A stretch of DNA of 10,000 nucleotides from Conus ventricosus (GCA_018398815.1 CM031601.1:24665571-24675570), one strand, 5' to 3'. Numbered from the stretch's first letter, positions 1 to 7,510 are shown. The notes: generated by a model from the sequence alone, not told the origin. Program-made: numbers and translations.

Positions 1-71
<71 letters not shown>

Positions 72-78
72 GCATGCA

Positions 79-165
<87 letters not shown>

Positions 166-172
166 GCATGCA

Positions 173-253
<81 letters not shown>

Positions 254-275
254 GCACGCACGCACGCACACACAA
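1..275. repeat. (CA)n microsatellite with duplicated interruption
   Basis: This is a dinucleotide CA tract that is cut off by the left window edge. It is broken at 63-82 and 157-176 by the same 20-base interruption, CGTGCGCACGCATGCACGCG, spaced exactly 94 bases apart. A third interruption at 251-267 is a CGCA run (TCGCACGCACGCACGC). The alternating purine-pyrimidine character makes it a candidate Z-DNA former. Open frames through it encode only His-Thr repeats and are not genes. Confidence 0.98.
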
Positions 276-278
276 TGG

Positions 279-386
279 ATCTATCTATCTATCTATCTAT
301 CTATCTGTTCATCCCTCCCTCCCTCCCTCCGTCCGACCGTCCGTCCGTCCATTTATCCATTCGTCCATCTATCTATTTATCTATCC

Positions 387-450
<64 letters not shown>
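279..450. repeat. Compound tetranucleotide repeat (ATCT)n-(CCCT)n-(CCGT)n-(CTAT)n
   Basis: An ATCT run (279-306) is followed by CCCT units (311-330), GTCC/CCGT units (331-350) and degenerate ATCC/ATTT units. It ends in a long clean CTAT run from about 388 to 450. The gradient of related tetranucleotides suggests point mutations in an ancestral CTAT array that were then expanded locally. It is the GATA repeat on the minus strand. Its translation (Ser-Ile-Tyr-Leu) is an artefact. Confidence 0.97.
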
Positions 451-493
451 GTACGTATGTTTGTACAAGTACATAAATATACACTAACCGCCG

Positions 494-720
494 CACACAC
501 ACCTCCACCCACCCTGTCCGCCCCCTTCCCTCGTCCCCCTTTCACCCATGCCGACCCCACGCAGCCGAAGGAAGAAAAATCGGTTCAGACTTTATTATTG
601 TTACCTCCTTCATTCCAATCCCTTCCATGCATCTTCAGGCTGCTGTTGTTGTTCCCCCCTCCCCCCTCTCCCCTCCGCCTCGTCCCCCCCCCCCCCCCCC
701 CCCCCCCCTCGCTGTCTTCT
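494..720. repeat. C-rich low-complexity tract with C25 run
   Basis: The + strand is strongly pyrimidine-rich here (CCCC, CCTC, CCTT), with a 25-base poly-C run at 684-708. On the minus strand this is a poly-G run able to form quadruplex structures, and its exact length is likely to be unreliable in any assembly. A (TTG)-like patch occurs near 643-652. Nothing supports coding; the predicted peptides are poly-Pro or poly-Gly. Confidence 0.9.
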
Positions 721-858
721 CGGCTGTATGTTTCCGTAGTTCACTCTTTCATATGTTGGCGCTAACACGCAGAGGCTCTGTTGTAAACCCCCCAGTGATA
801 TCAACGAAAGAACATCGAGAAGTTAACTGTGAGAGTTTCCGGAAAGAAAAAACAGACC

Positions 859-932
859 TTCCCCCCCCCCCCCCCCCTTCCTCTTCTAGCACCATCCCTT
901 CTTCCCCCTACCCCCTCCCCCAACTCCAAGAC
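859..932. repeat. C17 run and C-rich flank
   Basis: A 17-base C homopolymer (861-877) is followed by C/T-rich sequence up to about 930. It is separated from the first C-rich block by some 130 bases of ordinary mixed sequence (about 731-858) in which I see no feature. Confidence 0.9.
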
Positions 933-945
933 CCCGTACTCTTCC

Positions 946-1926
946 AGAAAAGTGGCCACACGCTACAATTAGGATTTTGCTCTAAATCACACAAAAATAA
1001 TCCATGTAAGCGTTTTGAGGCCTAGCATAAGTTTGACCATCATTTGATATCAAATTTATAATTGATCACAAGAACAACCCGCCACCAATTATTTTACTTT
1101 TTTTTTATAATTGTTTTTGCTTTGTTTTGTTTTGTTTTCCACCGATGGCATCATTCACAATCTTCAATCATTTGAGATTCCCCTTGGCTGACGTCACATT
1201 CAGGCCTTCTCACTCACCCGTGACCCTATCTTTGCGCCAAGTAATTTTTTTCCCAAATAGTCCCACTTCTTTCTTTTTAATTTGTCTGCTTAGAACCACC
1301 TGGCATGTATAAAATAAAAGAAGGTAAATCAACTTTTAGACACAATAAAAAATTTCAAAACAATCTAATTGCGCCTGTCTATAAATATTCGACTCCTTAG
1401 GCAAGACCTTGGTGCAATAATTGTTGGTGTGCAGCCTGTTCTATTTCCTATATTTCCTTTACACCGCCCCCTGCCCATTCTTTTGTCTCTATTCTCAAAG
1501 TTTTTACCAAGAAAGAACGACAACTTATACTGCGTTGATCCATGTCCGCAGTTTGATCATTGCTTCAAGTGCGAGTGCGGAGTTTAATTGGTGTATGCTG
1601 GGGTTCCTCGTCCTGGAGAGTCGATTCTGTATTATTGCTGCCTGCTGCTTTCTTTCTTCATTTCTTTATCACGACCAAATAATCCACCAAGAAGAAGGTA
1701 GGTTTATACATGGATTTCCCATAAATGCTTCCAGTATTTGTAGTATATACACAGTTTTCCACTGTACCCATTTTCTAATGTGCACAAAGGTGGACCACTT
1801 GGTTACACGTGTACAACAATGGATACACACTATTACATGTAGACACACAACCAGAGACTTATACAAATGTGGGATACGATCTCTGCAGAGATGTTTATTT
1901 CCAACGAGAAAACGTTTATCAACATT
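946..1926. other. Unique AT-rich non-coding DNA, no gene recognised
   Basis: About 1 kb of mixed-composition sequence. Visible items are a 14-base perfect palindrome ATTTGATATCAAAT (1042-1055), a T8 run near 1098-1107, and TTTTG repeats (about 1121-1138). Open frames on both strands reach at most 184 codons (1421-1975 +) and 157 codons (1669-2142 -). They overlap each other antisense, run into the poly-A tract, and show no domain or convincing protein composition. It may be intronic or intergenic; the sequence does not decide. Confidence 0.6.
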
Positions 1927-1955
1927 AAAAAAAAAAAAACAAAAAAAAAAAAAAA
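1927..1955 (+). repeat. Poly-A stretch A13-C-A15
   Basis: Two adenine runs are separated by one C at position 1940. Such a stretch could be the 3' tail of an old retroposon inserted on the + strand. No recognisable element body lies upstream and I see no target-site duplication, so it is recorded only as a simple repeat. Confidence 0.9.
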
Positions 1956-2432
1956 CCGCACAACGATCAAAGTAAATATCATGGCACAACAGTTTCATGC
2001 TCATATATTTTCTTTCTCGTTCTTCCTTCTTCTCTGATTGCTTTCTTTGTTTTGATATTTGAACGATCCGGAGGGGGCGCGAGATGGGATGACGTATATA
2101 GTAACACGAAATACTGGTTAAACCCATTGAAAATGCGATCATTGTCCATCAGTTGGAAGCTCCACACGCCATTAGGTCATCATCTAAACGGGAAAATGCA
2201 GATCTCTTTCAAGACAGAACAGATCATGCATCCGTCTTTTGATCAAAAGAAAATGCAGACCTCCACCAAGACAGAACGGATCACGCATTCGTCTTTTGAC
2301 CCAGGTCAGTACCACGTATTCATTAAAACAAAATGTAAAGGATCCGGAATTAGATTACATTTCATTTTTTGGCAGTGTTGTTCAAATCGCCAGGCTGTAG
2401 AGATCTTGTCGAACGGACTTTGAGTGTACTCT
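1956..2432. other. Unique non-coding DNA containing a 57-bp tandem duplication
   Basis: Mixed-composition sequence between the poly-A stretch and the hairpin that precedes the minisatellite. A 124-codon frame (2052-2423 +) crosses it, but the frame starts at TTG, matches no family I know and consists partly of the 57-bp duplication. The duplication is annotated separately. I see no other feature here. Confidence 0.6.
2193..2301 (+). repeat. 57-bp tandem duplication, two diverged copies
   Basis: Copy 1 (2193-2244) and copy 2 (2250-2301) align without gaps over 52 bases with 8 differences. Seven of these are transitions, six of them T/C. Both contain AAGACAGAAC and CGTCTTTTGA. The 57-base period equals 19 codons, so a + frame stays open across both copies. 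However, five codon replacements against two silent changes give no sign of purifying selection. I read it as an old local duplication, not an exon repeat. Confidence 0.85.
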
Positions 2433-2465
2433 TTGACCCGGATTTGCAAAACAAATCCGCGTCAA
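2433..2465. repeat. 14-bp inverted repeat / hairpin at minisatellite edge
   Basis: The arms TTGACCCGGATTTG (2433-2446) and CAAATCCGCGTCAA (2452-2465) pair at 13 of 14 positions around a 5-base loop, CAAAA. The inner 8 bp are perfect. It ends six bases before the first recognisable unit of the 29-bp minisatellite. It could be a remnant of a palindromic transposon end or a replication-stalling structure. No gene ends next to it, so a terminator role is not supported. Confidence 0.85.
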
Positions 2466-2470
2466 TTTGT

Positions 2471-4433
2471 TTACTGGTTTGCTGTTTAGCTACATTCCAT
2501 TACTGGTTGTTGGTTAGGAACATTCCATTACTGGGTTGTTGTTTAGCTACATTCCATTACTGGGTTGCTGTTTAGCTACATTCCATTACTGGGTTGTTGT
2601 TTAGCTACATTCCATTACTGGGTTGCTGTTTAGCTACATTCCATTACTGTGTTGTTGTTTAGCTACACTCCATTACTGTGTTGTTGTTTAGCTACATTCC
2701 ATTACTGGGTTGTTGTTTAGCTACACTCCATTACTGGTTTGTTGTTTAGCAACATTCCATTACTGGGTTGTTGTTTAGCTACATTCCATTACTGGTTTGT
2801 TGTTTAGCAACATTCCATTACTGGGTTGCTGTTTAGCTACATTCCATTACTGGTTTGTTGTTTAGCAACATTCCATTACTGGTTTGTTGTTTAGCAACAT
2901 TCCATTACTGGGTAGCTGTTTAGCTACATTCCATTACTGGGTTGTTGTTTAGTCACATTCCATTACTGGTTTGTTGTTTAGCTACATTCCATTACTGGTT
3001 TGTTGTTTAGCTACATTCCATTACTGGTTTGTTGTTTAGCTACATTCCATTACTGGGTTGTTGTTTAGTCACAATCCATTACTGGTTTGTTGTTTAGCTA
3101 CATTGTATTACTGGGTTGTTGTTTAGTCACAATCCATTACTGGTTTGTTGTTTAGCTACATTCCATTACTGGGTTGCTGTTTAGCTACATTCCATTACTG
3201 GTTTGTTGTTTAGCTACATTCCATTACTGGTTTGTTGTTTAGTCACATTCCATTACTGGTTTGTTGTTTAGCTACATTCCATTACTGGGTTGTTGTTTAG
3301 CTACATTCCATTACTGGTTTGTTGTTTAGCTACATTCCATTACTGGGTTGCTGTTTAGCTACATTCCATTACTGGTTTGTTGTTTAGCTACATTCCATTA
3401 CTGGTTTGTTGTTTAGCAACATTCCATTACTGGTTTGTTGTTTAGCAACATTCCATTACTGGGTTGCTGTTTAGCTACATTCCATTACTGGGTTGTTGTT
3501 TAGTCACATTCCATTACTGGTTTGTTGTTTAGCTACATTCCATTACTGGGTTGCTGTTTAGCTACATTCCATTACTGGGTTGTTGTTTAGTCACATTCCA
3601 TTACTGGTTTGTTGTTTAGCTACATTGTATTACTGGGTTGCTGTTTAGTCACATTCCATTACTGGTTTGTTGTTTAGCTACATTCCATTACTGGGTTGTT
3701 GTTTAGTCACATTCCATTACTGGTTTGTTGTTTAGCTACATTCCATTACTGGTTTGTTGTTTAGCTACATTCCATTACTGGTTTGTTGTTTAGCTACATT
3801 GTATTACTGGGTTGCTGTTTAGTCACATTCCATTACTGGGTTGTTGTTTAGCTACATTCCATTACTGGGTTGCTGTTTAGTCACATTCCATTACTGGTTT
3901 GTTGTTTAGCTACATTCCATTACTGGGTTGCTGTTTAGTCACATTCCATTACTGGTTTGTTGTTTAGCTACATTCCATTACTGGGCTGTTGTTTAGTCAC
4001 ATTCCATTACTGGTTTGTTGTTTAGCTACATTCCATTACTGGTTTGTTGTTTAGCTACATTCCATTACTGGTTTGTTGTTTAGCTAAATTCCATTACTGG
4101 TTTGTTGTTTAGCTACATTCCATTACTGGGTTGTTGTTTAGTCACAATCCATTACTGGTTTGTTGTTTAGCTACATTCCATTACTGGGTTGCTGTTTAGC
4201 TACATTCCATTACTGTGTTGTTGTTTAGCAACATTCCATTACTGGTTTGTTGTTTAGCTACATTCCATTACTGGGTTGTTGTTTAGCTACATTGTATTAC
4301 TTGTTTGTTTAGTCACATTCTATTACTCGGTTGGTGTTTAGCTTTATTCTATTACTGGGTTGGTGTTTAGCTACATTCTATTACTGGGTTGGTGTTTAGC
4401 TACATTCTATTACTGGGTTGGTGTTTAGCTACA
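2471..4433 (+). repeat. 29-bp minisatellite, about 68 copies
   Basis: A head-to-tail array with a strict 29-base period; a typical unit is 2526-2554. Each unit reads TTTAGCTACATTCC, then ATTACTGGG, then TTGTTG. Variants fall at a few fixed sites: CTACA, CAACA or TCACA after TTTAG; ATTCC, AATCC, ATTGT or ATTCT; GGGTTG, GGTTTG or GTGTTG; and TTGTTG, TTGCTG or TTGGTG. The first two units are the most degenerate on the left. The last four (about 4310-4433) form a separate ATTCT/TTGGTG subfamily. The period is not a multiple of three and stop codons recur in all frames, so it is not a coding repeat. Rare markers recur at exact multiples of 29, for example 58, 174, 522 and 1073 bases. Confidence 0.98.
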
Positions 4434-4516
4434 GGAGGAGAAAGTTGGAATTGTAGCAGAGTTTGAAAAGATATGTTTGGAATGTTCTTTGGAGGAAAAA
4501 AGCACAGCCAATGTTA
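4434..4516. other. Short unique spacer between minisatellite and SINE piece
   Basis: Purine-rich unique sequence (GGAGGAGAAAG, GGAGGAAAAAAG) without a recognisable feature. It may contain the degraded 5' head of the SINE that begins near 4517, but I cannot see RNA polymerase III box A or box B with confidence. Confidence 0.5.
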
Positions 4517-4561
4517 GGTCTGACCAGCGCGTTGGGCTAATGCGTAGGTCAGACATCTGCT
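4517..4561 (+). mobile_element. Gastropod-type SINE core, left piece
   Basis: The stretch around GACCAGCGCGTTGGGCTAAT and AGGTCAGACATCTGCT matches, from memory, the first half of a tRNA-derived SINE-like core abundant in gastropod genomes. Inside it GTCTGACC (4518-4525) and GGTCAGAC (4547-4554) form a perfect 8-bp inverted repeat. In the family I remember, CATCTGC is followed directly by GCAGATGTGGTG. Here the continuation is missing and turns up at 5054. Family membership is knowledge-based recall and was not searched. Confidence 0.65.
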
Positions 4562-5053
4562 AAGTCGTAGCCACGAGACCCTCTTCTTCAATTCTTCCAT
4601 CTTAGTGATTAACTAAGCGTGCTTCCTGGGTCTTCCATGACCCAGTGACTCAATAAAAAATGATATCTTATGAACGGATAGAGCTATTCTAACGAAATCT
4701 TAGGACATTGTCAACGATCTTTATAGCCGTTGGTCATAGAAATTTCTCGTATGGGCACAATCAATTATCAGCATCGTTAGTCGCGGTTCCCCCAGGACCC
4801 ATACATTTTAATGAGTCGCACACGACCTGCGCCATCAGATGCGGAATAAGCTGCTGAACTGCCTTTATCAGGTATGGGTCTTACAGGACCCACGCGGTCT
4901 GAATAGGGATAAGCAATAGGGAAACGCCTCTACACCATGTGTGGGTCTTGGACAACCCGCACGATGGGGTCTGTGTAGTCAAGAGCGTCATCCGATAAAT
5001 GTTAATTCATTTATCCATTAGCTTTAATTCAGGCGCAGCGTGGTCTCAAAACT
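4562..5053. mobile_element. Unclassified ~492-bp insertion splitting the SINE
   Basis: The sequence sits between two SINE halves that would otherwise be contiguous. Its ends carry a short inverted repeat, GCTAAGT (4559-4565) with ACTTAGC (5051-5057). This extends outward to 11 of 12 paired bases, but the outer part belongs to the SINE's own palindrome. GAGACC occurs near both ends in inverted orientation (4575-4580; GGTCTC at 5042-5047). A TA or short CT duplication at the junctions is possible but not decisive. It carries no open frame of note and holds four copies of an 18-base palindromic motif. I infer a small non-autonomous DNA element or MITE of unknown superfamily. An unusual SINE variant with a longer middle segment is the alternative. 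Confidence 0.45.
4627..4959. repeat. Four dispersed copies of an 18-base palindromic motif
   Basis: Copies are TGGGTCTTCCATGACCCA (4627-4644), TGGGTCTTACAGGACCCA (4875-4892), TGGGTCTTGGACAACCCG (4942-4959), and an inverted, more diverged copy whose complement reads TGGGTCCTGGGGGAACCG (4784-4801). The first has a perfect 7-bp stem with flanking C/G (4626-4632 with 4639-4645), and the third-listed stem extends to about ten pairs. GTATGGG (4749-4755) also pairs perfectly with CCCATAC (4798-4804). All lie within the insertion. They might be transposase-binding subterminal repeats or RNA hairpins; neither is shown. Confidence 0.75.
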
Positions 5054-5130
5054 TAGCGGATGTGGTGTAGCGTATGTGGACTAGTCCGCACGCAGTGACG
5101 CCTCCTTGATGACTCTGAAACTGAAACTTT
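5054..5130 (+). mobile_element. Gastropod-type SINE core, right piece
   Basis: GTAGCGTATGTGGA (5067-5080), CGCAGTGACGCCTCCTTGA (5091-5109) and a repeated CTGAAAC (5115-5127) follow the order and orientation I remember for the second half of the same gastropod SINE core. It is collinear with the left piece at 4517-4561. The 3' end is uncertain; purine-rich sequence continues to about 5155 without a clear A-tail. Confidence 0.65.
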
Positions 5131-5393
5131 TGAAAGAGTAAAGAGAAGAGGGATGGCATGATCTGATATGAAAGAGAATTCTAAATCTGTGGTGCGCAGA
5201 ATGGAAAAGACTGATGACTGAAAGACTAAGTTTTAACTTTTGGTACTTTCTAGTTTCTTCCAACATAGACGCGTGGACAAATGACGTGTTTCCATTTGAG
5301 TCTAAGCCGTAATTCCGGCCTAATTCACTTGCCTTAAACTAAGAGGTAAAGTTGGGTGGTCCTGATGTGTCTTATGTAGGGAATTACTTGAAC
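5131..5393. other. Unique sequence, nothing recognised
   Basis: Mixed-composition DNA between the SINE piece and the piggyBac-like terminus. I find no repeat, RNA gene or credible exon. A 61-codon antisense frame (5081-5266) runs into the SINE and is not credible. Confidence 0.5.
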
Positions 5394-5484
5394 TTAACCC
5401 GTTGACTGCCCTGGCACGAACGGCGTTCGAGATGGTTTCGGGAAAGCTGTGTGCCCTTGCACGAACGGCGTTCGAGATAATTTC
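5394..5484 (+). mobile_element. piggyBac-like terminus with 45-bp subterminal duplication
   Basis: TTAA (5394-5397) is followed by CCCGTTGACTGCC. This fits the established piggyBac pattern of a TTAA target site abutting a terminal inverted repeat that begins CCC. Directly inside lie two copies of a 32-base segment at 5408-5439 and 5453-5484, 45 bases apart. Each contains the palindrome GAACGGCGTTC. Subterminal repeats are common in such elements. No matching opposite end (GGGTTAA) and no transposase frame is visible in the window, so this is a solitary or truncated end, or a MITE whose other side has decayed. Confidence 0.5.
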
Positions 5485-5816
5485 ATCATCAAAATTTGGC
5501 GATTTAAAGAAGGGAGGCAAGGAGAAAAAATGGTTTAAACTTCGACTATCGAGGATATCACACGCGTATCTGTTTTGTATACTAGCTACCGATATATCTG
5601 GCATGCAGCTGTTCTCCGAGATCCTGCTTCTGTTATTCATGGCTGAATTTCGTTTCATGTTCTTCACGGCAATAAGGACTGGGCGGAGAGACCGGAAGGA
5701 AGGGGGGTGGGGTGGGGGCGCACTGTTTATTGAAAGCAAAACCTGACTCACCAAACACAGGATGGCTTAACACTCAGTTCAACGAGCAATCCTCTGCACA
5801 AAACTGTGTTCTGTTT
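5485..5816. other. Unique sequence, nothing firm recognised
   Basis: Mixed sequence containing a short G-rich patch, GGGGGGTGGGGTGGGGGCG (5702-5720). A + frame (5402-5746, 114 codons) begins inside the 45-bp duplication, which gives it a repeated Ala-Leu-Ala-Arg-Thr-Ala-Phe-Glu stretch. It has no domain I recognise and is probably chance. The segment may be the interior of the piggyBac-like element. Confidence 0.5.
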
Positions 5817-5889
5817 TAAAGGGCGACAACTATCGGACACCGCAACTTTCAAGGGACTAGTTCTCTCAGTACTTTGTTTGATTCTTTTG

Positions 5890-5922
5890 GTTTTTGTTTG
5901 TTTGTTTGTTGTTGTTTTTTGG
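5890..5922. repeat. (GTTT)n / T-rich patch
   Basis: A short run of GTTT units (about 5895-5909) is followed by GTTGTTGTTTTTTGG. It is plain low-complexity DNA. Confidence 0.85.
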
Positions 5923-5996
5923 AAAACCGTTTCTTTACGAAGTACAATTTCACTTGAAGATACTATTATGAACAAAAGAATCATAAAGCAGAACTG

Positions 5997-6026
5997 CCCC
6001 CCACCCCCACCCCCACCCCCTCCCCA
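5997..6026. repeat. CCCCCA-type C-rich patch
   Basis: C5-6 runs separated by single A or T bases form a (CCCCCA)-like mini-array. The minus strand carries four G5 blocks with one-base spacers, which satisfies the usual sequence rule for an intramolecular G-quadruplex. Confidence 0.85.
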
Positions 6027-6160
6027 TTTCCTTTTAATCTCTTCGACTTCACAAGGGACGTTATTCTTCGTTTCCTTGGAGTTATCTTTCTTGTCACTCG
6101 CGTTTCCGCTCACACGAGTTACACGACCCCGCGCCTCACTGTGCTGCTTATCTCCCTTTA

Positions 6161-6643
6161 TCTCCACGAGTCAGGAAGACCCTGTATAGATGGAGACAGC
6201 AGGCAAGGCAACTCCACACACACTTTGAGGACACGGAACACTGTCGCTGAAAAAGAATGGGATCCACCAACAACGCTAAATGCAAATCTTCTGATGCCGG
6301 GAGAGATACGTCGGGTATAATTGTGTCCCACGAAGCGCGTGGTACGGAACCACTCACAAAGTATGTGAAGGACAAAAAAAAAGTGAAATAGTTGCAAAAT
6401 GGCATGACATTTTGGACTAGTTATGCTTTGCATAGAGGAATAATAAATCCAAGAGAACATCCAGCAAAAAGAGAAAAGAAAAGAAAAAAAAGCCCAAACA
6501 AACAGAGAAAATAGCTCATTGAAGAGGGATTACCAGACTTTTGTGTTTGTTCGTTGCTTTGTCTCAGTGTTTGATGCCCTCTCTTTGGCATTCTTTCTAT
6601 AATCCCCCTCTTTCTGTTGTTCTTTTGTGTTTTGCCATCGCGT

Positions 6644-6644
<1 letters not shown>
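6161..6644. other. Unique sequence, no supported gene
   Basis: Mixed-composition DNA leading up to the CA/CG array. It contains a short open frame of 44 codons from ATG at 6257 to TAG at 6389-6391 (+). Its start has a purine at -3 and G at +4, and the predicted peptide is hydrophilic and unlike the repeat-derived frames, but it is too short and isolated to call a gene. An A9 run lies at about 6374-6382 and A/G-rich sequence at about 6467-6492. Confidence 0.5.
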
Positions 6645-6718
<74 letters not shown>

Positions 6719-6922
6719 ACACGCGCGCGCGCGCGCACGCACACACGCACACACGCACACACACACACACACACACGCATACACACACACGCGCGCGCGC
6801 GCACGCACACACGCACGCACGCACACACACAGTCACACGAACATACACACACACACACACACGTACGTACGCACGCACGCATACACGCACGCGCGCACAG
6901 ACACATGCACACACACACACAC

Positions 6923-6989
<67 letters not shown>

Positions 6990-7026
6990 GCACGCACGCA
7001 CGCACGCACGCGCGCACGCACGCACC

Positions 7027-7087
<61 letters not shown>

Positions 7088-7138
7088 ACGTACGCACGCA
7101 CGCACACACACGCACGTGTACGTTCGTACACCCTCACA
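6645..7138. repeat. Compound (CA)n/(CG)n/(CGCA)n microsatellite
   Basis: About 490 bases of almost perfectly alternating pyrimidine-purine sequence. A long CA run opens it (6647-6712). Two CG-rich cores follow (about 6722-6736 and 6790-6802). CGTA/CGCA patches appear near 6862-6898, 6988-7024 and 7089-7126, separated by further CA runs. Alternation of CA with CG is the classic Z-DNA-prone composition. Long frames here encode His-Thr-Arg-Ala repeats (+) or Cys-Val repeats (-) and are artefacts. Confidence 0.97.
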
Positions 7139-7205
7139 CGCTCTAGCACGCAAGAAAGAGTATTTGCATTCTCAAAGACAACGAGAGAGACGGACAAAGA
7201 GTCAG

Positions 7206-7327
<122 letters not shown>

Positions 7328-7438
7328 ATTGACAGAAACAGAGACAGAAAGGAAGACAGGCAGAGAGACAGATAGAGAGACAAGAGAGATTAACACGGCT
7401 TTGCTTCCAGTGAGGGTCTTTCTCATTTTAAGTCGCGA

Positions 7439-7510
7439 GGGGGAAAAAAAGAAAAAAAGAAAAAAGAAAAAAAAAAGAAAGAAAGAAAGGAGAAAGAGAA
7501 AGAAAAGGAA
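7439..7510 (+). repeat. A-rich homopurine tract (GA3-GA10)
   Basis: An uninterrupted purine run of G3-5 and A5-10 blocks passes into GAAA units and then AGGA. It is low-complexity DNA at the start of the purine-rich right third of the window. Confidence 0.95.

Larger units (their letters stand above)
5817..6160. mobile_element. Possible MITE bounded by TAAAGGG-type inverted ends
   Basis: TAAAGGGCGACAA (5817-5829) and TTATCTCCCTTTA (6148-6160) are inverted copies matching at 11 of 13 positions, enclosing about 340 bases. From memory, AAAGGGAGATAAC-like sequences are very common in molluscan intergenic DNA. That supports a repeat origin but also allows two unrelated copies to face each other by chance. 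Beyond the 13 bases the arms do not align well and no target-site duplication is clear. The interior contains a (GTTT)n patch and a C-rich patch. Confidence 0.3.

Noticed and set aside
64..765. 233-codon plus-strand frame across the left repeats
   Set aside because: It encodes His-Thr then Ser-Ile-Tyr-Leu then Pro strings from three successive simple repeats.
1375..1395. TATAAATA as a promoter TATA box
   Set aside because: The surroundings are AT-rich, no gene is credible downstream, and no other promoter element is seen.
1421..1975. 184-codon plus-strand frame
   Set aside because: It has no recognisable family, ends in a Lys-rich tail from the poly-A stretch, and overlaps an antisense frame of similar length (1669-2142).
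2471..4433. CRISPR-like array of regularly spaced repeats
   Set aside because: The 29-base units are contiguous with no unique spacers, and the context is eukaryotic. It is a minisatellite.
4517..4561. Partial tRNA gene
   Set aside because: No acceptor stem or cloverleaf can be drawn, and the sequence fits a SINE core better.
5806..6189. 127-codon plus-strand frame with a hydrophobic segment and poly-Pro
   Set aside because: The hydrophobic segment comes from the (GTTT)n patch and the poly-Pro from the C-rich patch; the rest shows no protein signature.
6257..6391. 44-codon plus-strand frame with good start context
   Set aside because: It is too short, has no neighbours and no known family; one hydrophilic frame of this size is expected by chance in a window this long. 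A transcript would change this view.
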